Source: Gordonia desulfuricans NBRC 100010
GTDB lineage: Bacteria; Actinomycetota; Actinomycetes; Mycobacteriales; Mycobacteriaceae
Length of the DNA stretch: 49,370 nucleotides
Reading direction: 5' to 3'
NCBI RefSeq assembly: GCF_001485495.1
Contig: NZ_BCNF01000071.1
Location: forward strand, 1 to 49,370
The notes beneath the pieces were generated by a model. That model was not told the DNA's origin. It ran no database searches and saw nothing but the letters and a program-made list of their open reading frames with translations. Of the stretch, positions 24,062 through 32,600 are shown piece after piece (within the stretch, counting starts at the first letter, position 1; the number at the start of each line of letters is the position of its first letter). The position numbers and the translations under genes were made by a program.

Positions 24062-24520
24062 TCAGACGTTCGCGGTCTCGATCACCGCGAGCAGTCCACG
24101 GGTCCACTCGGTGGCCTGGACGCTGGGCTTGACCGGCGACGAGTTGTCGTGGCGGGCGTGCTCGCCGACCTGGGTGGCGCCGCGTGCGGTGAGCTTCTCG
24201 GCGATGATCTCGCCACCGCGGTTGAAGGTCTCGCCGTAGACGGTGTCGCCGAGTCCGAAGACGGCGAATCGCAGGCCGGTCAGATCGGGGGCGACGGCCT
24301 CGAGCTCGTCGGCGAACGGCTCGGCGCCGGTGGGCAGCTCGCCCTCGCCGTAGGTGGAGCAGACCACCACCAGGAAGTCTGCCGGGTCGAGATCCTCCAC
24401 CGCGAACTCGCTCATGTCGTAGATCGACGGATCGTGGTCGGCGGCGAGAACGTCGGAGATGGCGTCTGCGGCGAGTTCGCAGTTACCGGTCTCGGTGCCG
24501 TAGAGGATGACGACGGCCAT
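24062..24520 (-). CDS. Flavodoxin
   Basis: 152 aa, a typical short-chain flavodoxin/MioC size. The FMN phosphate loop is ILYGTETGNCELAAD (residues 5-19), followed by the isoalloxazine loops CSTYGEGELPTGAEPF and AVFGLGDTVYGETFNRGGE. It is an electron carrier in the cytosol, often replacing ferredoxin; the partner reductase is not in the window. ATG 24518-24520 has a GAAGGAG ribosome site. A ten-base palindrome AGGGTACCCT (24562-24571) lies 41 bases upstream. It is divergent from mmsA, which is 156 bp away, with a dyad between them. Confidence 0.9.
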   Translation of the reverse strand: MAVVILYGTETGNCELAADAISDVLAADHDPSIYDMSEFAVEDLDPADFLVVVCSTYGEGELPTGAEPFADELEAVAPDLTGLRFAVFGLGDTVYGETFNRGGEIIAEKLTARGATQVGEHARHDNSSPVKPSVQATEWTRGLLAVIETANV

Positions 24521-24561
24521 GTGGTGCTCCTTCGAGGGAAAAGTCGTGGCAAACAGTACTG

Positions 24562-24571
24562 AGGGTACCCT
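24562..24571. promoter_or_regulatory. Palindrome AGGGTACCCT upstream of flavodoxin
   Basis: A perfect ten-base palindrome 41 bases before the flavodoxin ATG. It superficially resembles the halves of an iron box but has the wrong spacing. A regulator cannot be named. Confidence 0.35.
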
Positions 24572-24606
24572 AAGCGTCCGCTCGCCGGGATTCGCCCCTT
24601 CACAGA

Positions 24607-24628
24607 AATACTTGGATGTCCTAGTATT
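24607..24628. promoter_or_regulatory. Near-perfect dyad upstream of mmsA, probable operator
   Basis: AATACTTGGA-TG-TCCTAGTATT: ten-base arms with one mismatch, spaced by two bases, 48 bases upstream of the mmsA GTG. The size and position fit the operator of a dimeric regulator of valine catabolism. No adjacent gene is a certain source; the MarR at 28426 is one candidate. Confidence 0.6.
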
Positions 24629-24676
24629 AGCTCTGTCAGTCAGGAAATCTCCGACAGAAGTCCAGGTGATCTCGCG

Positions 24677-26212
24677 GTGAGCGCAACTTCTTCCCTTCCG
24701 ACCATCCCGCACTACCTCGACGGCGCCAAGGTGACCGTCGACGGGGGACGGCACGCAGACGTCTTCAATCCGAGCACCGGTGCGGTCGCCTCGCGCGTCC
24801 CGCTGGCCACGACCGATGAGGTCGCCGCCGCGGTCGCCACTGCCAAGGAAGCCCAAAAGGAATGGGCCGCTTGGAATCCGCAGCGTCGTGCCCGCGTGAT
24901 GATGCGTTTCGTCGACCTCGTCAACAAGCACGCCGACGAGCTGGCGACCCTGCTCTCCCTCGAGCACGGCAAGACCCATCCGGATGCGCTCGGCGACATC
25001 CAGCGCGGCATCGAGGTGATCGAGTTCTCGATCGGCATCCCGCATCTGATCAAGGGTGAGTTCACCGAGGGTGCCGGCAGCGGGATCGACGTGCACTCGG
25101 TGCGTCAGCCGCTCGGCGTCGTCGCCGGGATCACCCCGTTCAACTTCCCGGCCATGATCCCGCTGTGGAAGGCCGGACCGGCCCTGGCCTGCGGTAACGC
25201 CTTCATCCTCAAGCCGTCCGAGCGTGATCCCTCGGTGCCGGTGCGCCTGGCCGAGCTGTTCACCGAGGCGGGCCTGCCCAACGGTGTCTTCCAGGTCGTC
25301 CACGGCGACAAGGAGGCCGTCGACGCGCTGCTGACCCATCCCGACGTCAAGGCCCTCGGCTTCGTCGGCAGCTCCGACATCGCCCAGTACATCTACGAGA
25401 CGGCCGCCGCCAACGGCAAGCGTTCGCAGTGCTTCGGTGGCGCCAAGAACCACATGATCATCCTCCCCGACGCCGACCTGGATCAGGCCGTCGATGCCCT
25501 CATCGGCGCCGGTTACGGCAGCGCCGGTGAGCGCTGCATGGCGATCAGCGTTGCCGTCCCGGTCGGTGAGCAGACCGCAGAACGGCTGCGCGCCAAGCTG
25601 ATCGACAAGGTCAACGCCCTGCGCGTCGGGCACAGCCTGGACCCCAAGGCCGACTACGGCCCGCTGGTCACCGCCGCCGCCCTCGAGCGTGTGAAGGGCT
25701 ACATCGGCAAGGGTGTCGAAGAGGGTGCCGAACTGGTCATCGACGGCCGCGAGCGCGCCGCCACCGAGCAGACCTTCGACGACAACGATCTGTCGAACGG
25801 CTACTTCATCGGCCCGACCCTGTTCGACCACGTCACCAAGGACATGGTGATCTACACCGACGAGATCTTCGGCCCGGTGCTGTCGATCGTGCGTGCCGCC
25901 GACTACGAGGAGGCCCTCGCCCTGGCGTCGGATCACCAGTACGGCAACGGTGTCGCGATCTTCACCCGTGACGGCGACGCCGCCCGCGACTTCACCGCAC
26001 GGGTCGAGGTGGGCATGGTGGGCGTGAACGTGCCGATCCCGGTCCCGGTGGCGTACTACACCTTCGGTGGCTGGAAGCGTTCGGGCTTCGGCGATCTGAA
26101 CCAGCACGGTCCGGCGTCGATCCAGTTCTACACCAAGACCAAGACCATCACCTCTCGCTGGCCGTCGGGTATCAAGGACGGCGCCGAGTTCGTCATCCCG
26201 ACGATGGACTGA
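24677..26212 (+). CDS. mmsA: Methylmalonate-semialdehyde dehydrogenase (CoA-acylating)
   Basis: 511 aa aldehyde dehydrogenase of the MmsA class. It converts methylmalonate semialdehyde to propionyl-CoA with NAD and CoA, the last step of distal valine degradation. Visible motifs: ITPFNFPAMIPLWKAGPALA, LKPSERDPSVP, the NAD loop GFVGSSDIAQYIY, GGAKNHMIILPDAD, and the catalytic Cys in GYGSAGERCMAISVAV; the absence of the usual ALDH Glu general base is a feature of MmsA. GTG 24677 is preceded by AGGTGA. It begins an operon with an isobutyryl-CoA dehydrogenase (12 bp gap) and mmsB, and a dyad lies in its promoter region. Confidence 0.93.
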   Translation: MSATSSLPTIPHYLDGAKVTVDGGRHADVFNPSTGAVASRVPLATTDEVAAAVATAKEAQKEWAAWNPQRRARVMMRFVDLVNKHADELATLLSLEHGKTHPDALGDIQRGIEVIEFSIGIPHLIKGEFTEGAGSGIDVHSVRQPLGVVAGITPFNFPAMIPLWKAGPALACGNAFILKPSERDPSVPVRLAELFTEAGLPNGVFQVVHGDKEAVDALLTHPDVKALGFVGSSDIAQYIYETAAANGKRSQCFGGAKNHMIILPDADLDQAVDALIGAGYGSAGERCMAISVAVPVGEQTAERLRAKLIDKVNALRVGHSLDPKADYGPLVTAAALERVKGYIGKGVEEGAELVIDGRERAATEQTFDDNDLSNGYFIGPTLFDHVTKDMVIYTDEIFGPVLSIVRAADYEEALALASDHQYGNGVAIFTRDGDAARDFTARVEVGMVGVNVPIPVPVAYYTFGGWKRSGFGDLNQHGPASIQFYTKTKTITSRWPSGIKDGAEFVIPTMD

Positions 26213-26224
26213 GGCATCCCGACC

Positions 26225-27403
26225 ATGACGACCTTCGCCGACCGCGGCATGGCCGGCGGACTCGACGCCGACGAACGGGTGATCGTCGAGACCGCCGCCG
26301 ACTTCGCGGCCAAACGACTGGCGCCGTTCGCGCTGACATGGGATGCCGAGGACCACTTCCCGGTGGCCGAGCTGCGCGAGGCCGCGCAGCTCGGCATGGG
26401 GGCGATCTACTGCTCCGAGGATGTCGGTGGATCGGGTCTGCGCCGCCTCGACGGGGTGCGGATCTTCGAGCAGCTCGCCTACGCCGATCCGGCCGTCGCG
26501 GCCTTCCTGTCCATCCACAACATGTGCACCTGGATGGTCGACCGGTACGGCACCGAGGAACAGCGGGCGCAGTGGGTGCCCAGGCTCGCGAGCATGGAGA
26601 CCATCGCCAGCTACTGCCTCACCGAACCGGGTGCCGGTTCGGATGCGGCCGCGCTGGCCACCCGCGCCGAGCGGGTGGGTGACGAGTACGTCCTCACCGG
26701 CGTCAAGCAGTTCATCTCCGGTGCCGGCACCTCCGATCTGTATGTGATCATGGCCCGCACCGGTGACGCCGGCCCCAAGGGGATCTCCACGTTCCTGGTC
26801 GAGAACGGTTCACCCGGACTGAGTTTCGGGGCACAGGAACACAAGATGGGATGGCATGCCCAGCCCACCGCACAGGTGATCCTCGACGAGGTTCGTGTGC
26901 CGGCGTCGGCCCTGCTCGGGGCCACCGAGGGGATCGGGTTCGGCATCGCGATGAACGGCCTCAACGGCGGCCGGCTCAACATCGCGGCGTCGTCGCTCGG
27001 TGGCGCGCAGGCGGCCTTCGACAAGGCGGCCTCCTATGTGGCATCGCGAAAGGCCTTCGGGCAGAACCTGATCGACGAGTCGACCATCCGGTTCACGCTC
27101 GCCGACATGGCCACCTCGCTGCAGACCTCCCGGCTCATGCTGTGGCATGCGGCGTCGGCCCTCGATGCCGGAACCGCCGACAAGGTGGAGCAGTGCGCGA
27201 TGGCGAAACGCTACGTCACCGACGCCTGTTTCACCGTCGCCGACCAGGCGCTGCAGCTGCACGGCGGATACGGGTACCTCAACGAGTACGGAATCGAGAA
27301 AATCGTCCGGGATCTGCGCGTGCATCGCATCCTGGAGGGAACCAACGAGATCATGCGCGTGGTCCTCGGACGTTCCATCGCCTCGAGGTTCGCGGGCAAG
27401 TGA
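26225..27403 (+). CDS. Isobutyryl-CoA dehydrogenase (acyl-CoA dehydrogenase)
   Basis: 392 aa acyl-CoA dehydrogenase with FAD. It probably oxidises isobutyryl-CoA to methacrylyl-CoA in valine degradation, which the operon with mmsA and mmsB supports. Family signatures are CLTEPGAGSDAAAL, the FAD-binding FISGAGTSDLYVIMA, and the C-terminal LHGGYGYLNEYGIEKIVRD followed by RILEGTNEIMRVVLGR, which contains the catalytic Glu. Length is normal. ATG 26225 lies 12 bases after mmsA. Another short branched acyl-CoA could be the substrate, since sequence alone does not decide. Confidence 0.9.
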   Translation: MTTFADRGMAGGLDADERVIVETAADFAAKRLAPFALTWDAEDHFPVAELREAAQLGMGAIYCSEDVGGSGLRRLDGVRIFEQLAYADPAVAAFLSIHNMCTWMVDRYGTEEQRAQWVPRLASMETIASYCLTEPGAGSDAAALATRAERVGDEYVLTGVKQFISGAGTSDLYVIMARTGDAGPKGISTFLVENGSPGLSFGAQEHKMGWHAQPTAQVILDEVRVPASALLGATEGIGFGIAMNGLNGGRLNIAASSLGGAQAAFDKAASYVASRKAFGQNLIDESTIRFTLADMATSLQTSRLMLWHAASALDAGTADKVEQCAMAKRYVTDACFTVADQALQLHGGYGYLNEYGIEKIVRDLRVHRILEGTNEIMRVVLGRSIASRFAGK

Positions 27404-27440
27404 TCGCACGGATTCGACACACACTAGGGGAGTTTCGGCA

Positions 27441-28310
27441 ATGACGACGATCGCCTTTCTGGGTCTGGGCAACATGGGCGGGCCGATGGCCGCCAACCTG
27501 GTCGGGGCAGGACACACGGTGCACGGGTTCGACCCGGTTCCGGAGGCGGTGAAGACCGCGCAGGCCAACGGGATCGAGACCTTCCCGACGGCGGTGGAGG
27601 CCGTGGCCGCCGCGGAGGTCGTGATCACGATGCTGCCGAACGGGGCACTCGTCAAGAAGGTCTACGACGACATCCTGCAGGCCGCACCCACCGGCGCGCT
27701 GTTCATCGACAGCTCGACCATCTCGGTGGCCGACGCCCGGGACATCAACGCCAAGGCGGCCGAATCCGGCTACGCCCAGATCGACGCCCCGGTCTCCGGC
27801 GGCGTCAAGGGGGCGGCGGCGGGCACCCTGGCGTTCATGGTGGGCGGTACCGACGAGGCGTTCGCGGCTGCCCGCGGTGCCCTCGATCCGATGGCCGGCA
27901 AGATCATCCACTGCGGTGCCACCGGCGCCGGTCAGGCCGCCAAGGTGTGTAACAACATGCTGCTGGCCGTCCAGCAGATCGCCGTGGGCGAGGCCTTCGT
28001 CCTGGCGGAGAAGCTGGGGCTGTCCGATCAGGCGCTCTACGACGTCGTCACCGGTGCCACCGGCAACTGCTGGGCCATCGAGACCAACTGTCCGGTCCCG
28101 GGCCCGCAGCCGACGTCGCCGGCCAACAACGAGTACAAGCCGGGCTTCGCCACCGCACTGATGAACAAGGATCTGGGGCTGGCGATGGATGCCATCGCCG
28201 ACACCGGTTCCCGTGCCCCGCTCGGCACCCACGCCGCACAGCTGTACAAGGCGTTCGCCGAGCAGCACGCCGATCTGGACTTCAGCGCGATCATCACCGC
28301 ACTGCACTGA
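27441..28310 (+). CDS. mmsB: 3-hydroxyisobutyrate dehydrogenase
   Basis: 289 aa beta-hydroxyacid dehydrogenase. The NAD loop is IAFLGLGNMGGPMAANL, the substrate signature is IDAPVSGGVKGAAAGTLAFM, and the catalytic Lys lies in GQAAKVCNNMLL. The C-terminal helical domain has the typical KDLGLAMDAI block. It oxidises 3-hydroxyisobutyrate to methylmalonate semialdehyde, the substrate of the upstream MmsA. ATG 27441 has GGGGAG at ten bases. A strong hairpin terminator follows. The enoyl-CoA hydratase and hydroxyisobutyryl-CoA hydrolase steps are not encoded here. Confidence 0.93.
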   Translation: MTTIAFLGLGNMGGPMAANLVGAGHTVHGFDPVPEAVKTAQANGIETFPTAVEAVAAAEVVITMLPNGALVKKVYDDILQAAPTGALFIDSSTISVADARDINAKAAESGYAQIDAPVSGGVKGAAAGTLAFMVGGTDEAFAAARGALDPMAGKIIHCGATGAGQAAKVCNNMLLAVQQIAVGEAFVLAEKLGLSDQALYDVVTGATGNCWAIETNCPVPGPQPTSPANNEYKPGFATALMNKDLGLAMDAIADTGSRAPLGTHAAQLYKAFAEQHADLDFSAIITALH

Positions 28311-28331
28311 AGTCACGCCGCTGAAGAAACA

Positions 28332-28351
28332 CCGCTGCGATCCGGCAGCGG
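28332..28351. other. Small hairpin after mmsB
   Basis: CCGCTG and CAGCGG with an eight-base loop, 22 bases after the mmsB stop and just before the strong terminator; possibly an accessory stem. Confidence 0.35.
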
Positions 28352-28366
28352 CCCCGTCAGACCGCA

Positions 28367-28402
28367 AGAGCGCCCGTCCCGAATCATCGGGGCGGGCGCT
28401 CT
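28367..28402. terminator. Bidirectional hairpin terminator mmsB / marR
   Basis: A 16-base-pair stem (one G-T pair) with an ATCA loop, flanked by convergent gene ends. The symmetric GC-rich stem without a long T-run is the usual actinobacterial form. It would stop both mmsB and marR transcripts. Confidence 0.85.
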
Positions 28403-28425
28403 CGCGTGTGCGGAGCAGTCCCCGC

Positions 28426-28929
28426 TCAGAAGTCGCCGTTGTGCTTGCGCAGCGACTGGATGGCACCGACCAGTCCGGTCATCTCGTCGTCGGACATCCC
28501 GACGTCGGCGAAGACCTCGTCGTTGAGCGTGCGGGTGGCGTCCTCGACGGTCTTGCGTCCGAGGTCGGTGATCTCGACGAGGGTGGTCCGGCCGTCGGTG
28601 GGATGGGGCAGACGTGCGACCAGCCCGCCCTCCTCGAGCCGCCGGATCGCGTGGGTGACGCTCGTGACGTGCACCTGGAGGCGGTCGCTGGCCTTGGTGA
28701 TGGGCAGTGCGCCCTGCCGTGAGAACGCCAGCAGCCGCAGGAGCTCGAAGCGGGAGAAACTCAGGTCGAAGGGCCGGAGTGCGGTCTCGACGCGGGCGAG
28801 CAGGATCTGGTGTGCACGCATCACCGACGTCACCGCCACCATGCCGTCGGCGACCTCACCCCAGCCGGCCGAGGTCCAGTTGTCCCGCGCCTCGGCGATG
28901 GGATCGAAATCCATGCTGCGCCCTGCCAT
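28426..28929 (-). CDS. MarR-family transcriptional regulator
   Basis: 167 aa winged helix regulator: LRPFDLSFSRFELLRLLAFS, the recognition helix region LPITKASDRLQVHVTSVTHAIRRLEEGGLV, and the wing RLPHPTDGRTTLVEIT are canonical MarR. An N-terminal 30-residue extension (DPIAEARDNW...) is commonly seen in actinobacterial members. ATG 28927-28929 has AGGGTG upstream; Met6 is a possible alternative. It is convergent with the valine genes and divergent, across 700 bp, from the NRPS gene, and might regulate either. Confidence 0.88.
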   Translation of the reverse strand: MAGRSMDFDPIAEARDNWTSAGWGEVADGMVAVTSVMRAHQILLARVETALRPFDLSFSRFELLRLLAFSRQGALPITKASDRLQVHVTSVTHAIRRLEEGGLVARLPHPTDGRTTLVEITDLGRKTVEDATRTLNDEVFADVGMSDDEMTGLVGAIQSLRKHNGDF

Positions 28930-29631
28930 GACAACACCCTAATCGGCTGACGTCACCGCCGGTCGAAGGCGTGCCGTCGCGTTTGCCCGTGTCGGCAACC
29001 TTCGGGTCTGCTGTCGATGTCCTATGAATGGCGGACGTGGGTCTTGTCCCCGCTCGGTGTGGGAACCCGACGAGGATTCGTGGGTTTGATCGGAAAAACC
29101 GGGCATTCGTTGTGGGGTGCGTCCAAAAACTATTTAGCACCGCTAGTAAAACAATGTCGTCCATATCGAAAATCGGGCGATCTGGGGGTTTACCCGAAAG
29201 TATAGTGGGACTCGGTAAGAGTGGGTGTGCGGTAACGGTGGGAGATGTGTCGGTTTTCGGTGGTATCCGGATGGTGTCCATCGGTGCGGTTCAGTTTATT
29301 TCTGGTGCGGTGGTGCAAGAATTGTCATCACCGTTTCGGTCGGGGGGCCGAGTATTCGAGCGGTCGGTCCTGTCTGGTCCACCGTTGTGTCGTTCGGTTG
29401 AAAGACACATGATCCCAAGGTATTTGGCGATGTGTTATGGACGATATCCGGTGCGCCGTGTTGTCGGATCGGGCCGAATTGTCCAGGTGAGATCGTTTGT
29501 AGTCCGTTCGTAGTCGGCGACGTCGAAAATTGTTGTTGGCGAATATTGGCACGAGTAGGGTCTCGTGTTATCGAAGGGTCGACAGCTCTCCATGGACCCA
29601 CTTCGTTTCAATGACGACGTATGGAGGTCAC
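28930..29631. promoter_or_regulatory. Long less GC-rich leader region of the NRPS gene
   Basis: 702 bases without a convincing gene. The stretch around 29090-29220 is distinctly AT-richer than its surroundings. A candidate promoter with TTGGCA (29546-29551), 17 bases, TATCGA (29569-29574) lies about 58 bases before the NRPS start. Its spacer holds a perfect dyad CACGAG-N6-CTCGTG (29550-29567), a possible operator. A 62-codon frame at 29017-29205 lacks a ribosome site. No iron-box (IdeR) sequence was found. Confidence 0.5.
29550..29567. promoter_or_regulatory. Dyad inside the candidate NRPS promoter
   Basis: CACGAG-TAGGGT-CTCGTG, perfect six-base arms, placed between the candidate -35 and -10 boxes, where a repressor would block RNA polymerase. 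Confidence 0.4.
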
Positions 29632-32600
29632 GTGACCATTTCCGACAAGGGATTCGCCACCACGCCGCTGAATTTCATTCCGAACGAGCGCACTGCGCCC
29701 GGTTTGCCGGCGGGCGTGGACTCCCTGCCCCTGTCCAGCGCCCAGCGCGGGATCTGGTTCGCCCAGCACGTCGCCGGCGACCTGCCGATCTCGGTGGCCC
29801 AGTACGTGGAGATCGAGGGCGCACTCGACACCGCACTCCTCGAAGTGGCCTGCCGAACCACCGGCCGGGAGTTCGGTTCCGGGAACCTGCACCTGGTGGA
29901 GATCGACGGTGAACCGCGCCAGTATGTGGACGACGAGCGCGGTGCACCCGTGTACATCGTGGACCTGCGCGGCATGGACGACCCCATGGCGACCGCGCAC
30001 CGGCTGATGCTCGAGGACTACAGCCGGCCCCTGGACCTGCTGGTCGACGACCTCATGGTGAGCATCATCTACCAGGTCGGCGTCGACCATCACCTCTGGT
30101 ACCTGCGTGCCCATCACATCGCCCTCGACGGATTCGCCGCCATCACGATGGTGCGGCGGATCACCGAGCTCTACAACGCCGGGATCCGTGGTGAGGTGGC
30201 ACCGCCGTCGAAGGCCGACGAACTCGCCGAGATCATCGCGCAGGACTCGTCGTATCCCGGATCGGCCCGCTACGAGAACGACCGGCAGTACTGGAGCGAC
30301 CATCTCGCCGACGCGCCACCGGTGGTCAGCCTGGCCGGCCGGCTCGGCAAACCCACACTGCACCCCGCACTGGTGAGCACCCCCATCCCCGCCGACACCG
30401 CCCGCCTGCTCGACGACGCGGCGCACGAGGGCGGCGGGGTGACGCCGGTGATCGTCGCGGCCTTCGCCGCCTACCTGGCCCGGATGACCGGTAGCGCCGA
30501 GGTCCTGCTGAGCCTTCCGGTCTCGGGCAGGCATTCGGCGGTGCTGCGCCGGTCGGGGGGAATGATCGCGAACGTGGTGCCGCTGCGCGTCCCGGTGGCC
30601 GGATGCACCCTCGACGAGGTGATCGCCCGGGTGAAGGGCGAGCTGATGAGCGCGCTGCGCCGCCAGCGGTACCGCCAGGAGGACATCTTCGCCGACATGG
30701 GCATCGCCCGTGACGAGACCGCATCCTTCGGGCCGGCGGTCAACCTCATGATGGTCGACAGCGAGGTCGTGCTCGGTGACGTCACCGGCCGGCTGCACGT
30801 GCTGACCTCCGGGCCCACCTCCGACCTCTTCGTCAACATCTACCCGGGTGCGGGCAAGGACAGCACGCACATCGACTTCCAGGGCAATCCGAACATCTAC
30901 ACCCCGGCCGAGCTCGCCGGTCACCACCGGCGTTTCCTGATGTTCCTGCACGAGTTCCTGAGCGGTCCGAGCGACCGTCACGTGGGCCGGCTGGCACTGC
31001 TCGACGAGCAGGAACGCTCGGCGCTGCTCCCCGTGCGCGGCGGGGCGGCAACGGCACCGCGGCTGCTCCCCGACATCCTCGCCGACACCGTGCGCCGGCA
31101 CGCCGATGCGATCGCGATCTCGTCGGAGATCGGGACCCTGACCTATCGCGAACTCGACGCCGCCTCCGCCCGGCTGGCCCGCAGGCTGATCGCCGAGGGC
31201 TGCGGTCCGGAGACGGCCGTCGCGATCGTGCTCCGCCGCTCCGCGCTGTCGGTCACCGCGGCCTGGGCGGTCGCCAGGTCCGGCGCCACCATCGTGCACG
31301 TCGATCCGGCCCAGCCGCTGCAACGCATCGAGCACATCCTCGCCGACAGCGGCGCCGACGTGGCGGTCACCGTCGACGAGTACACCGACCGGTTGCCGGG
31401 ATCGACGCGCCCGGTGATCGTCGACGATGACACGGTCGGCAGCGACGGGACGGTGACAGGTGAAGGGACGCCGATCGGTGACGCCGACCGCATCCGGCCG
31501 GTGCGGCCGGGCAACGTCGCGTACATGACCTACACCTCTGGGTCGACCGGTGTGCCCAAGGGCGTGCAGGTCACCCACGGTGGGCTCGCCGACCTGATCG
31601 CCGACCGGACCGACGCCTACCGCCTCGACCACACCGCACGGGTGTCCTATGCGCTGTCACCGAGTTTCGACGCCTCGATCGAACAGCTGCTCACCTGCTT
31701 CGCCAACGGTGCGGCCCTGGTGATCGTGCCGCCGGAGGTGATCGGTGGTGAGCAGCTGACCCGCCTGCTCGCCGACGAGCACATCACCCACCTGACCCTG
31801 ACGCCCACCATGCTGGCCACCGTCGAACCCGAGGCGCTGACCGATCTGCGGACCGTCGTGGTGGGCGGCGACCGATGTGCCCAGCACATCGTCGGACGCT
31901 GGACCCGGTGCGCGACGATGATCAACGAGTACGGGCCGACGGAGGCGACGATCACCGCGTCGAGTTCGGTGATCGACCCGTCGGCCGACCTCACCGCCGG
32001 CAGCCCGGTCCGCGGTGCGTCGGTGATGGTCCTCGACCCCATGCTGGCGCCGGTTCCGGTGGGCACGGTCGGCGAGGTGTATCTGGCCGGACCGGGACTC
32101 GCACGCGGCTATGCGCACATGTCGGCCTCGACCGCGGCCCGATTCGTGGCCCATCCCCACGGTGCCCCCGGCGAGCGGATGTACCGGACCGGCGACCTCG
32201 CACGCTGGGTCGGCGATGCATCGCAGGTGTCGCTGGAGCTGTTGGGGCGCACCGACTTCCAGTTGAAGATCCGCGGATACCGGATCGAACCGGGCGAGAT
32301 CGACACCGCACTCACCGGACACGCCGGGGTGGAGGCGTCCATCACGGTGCCGGTTCGCAACAACATCGGCGCGACCGTCCTGGCGTCCTATGTGGTGCCG
32401 GTCGGCGATGCCCGGGTCGAACCCGCCGAGCTGGAACGTTTTGCGCGAGAATGCCTTCCGCCGCACATGGTCCCGGCCGTGATCACGATGATGGACGACC
32501 TGCCGGTCAACGCCTTCGGCAAGGTCGACCGCAGGGCGCTGCCCGACCCGGTCTTCGCCTCCGCGGCGAGTGGACGGATGCCCTCGACTCCCCGGGAAAC

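Noticed and set aside
24562..24571. IdeR/DtxR iron box upstream of flavodoxin
   Set aside because: AGGGTACCCT has the outer AGG/CCT but a ten-base, not 15-base, core, so it does not fit the iron-box consensus.
29017..29205. 62-codon frame as a leader peptide of the NRPS
   Set aside because: No ribosome site before its start and no Trp/Leu attenuation-like run or hairpin pair.
29530..29631. Longer NRPS start at ATG 29530 or 29611
   Set aside because: Neither has a Shine-Dalgarno; GTG 29632 has GGAGG at correct spacing and EntF-like sequence starts soon after.
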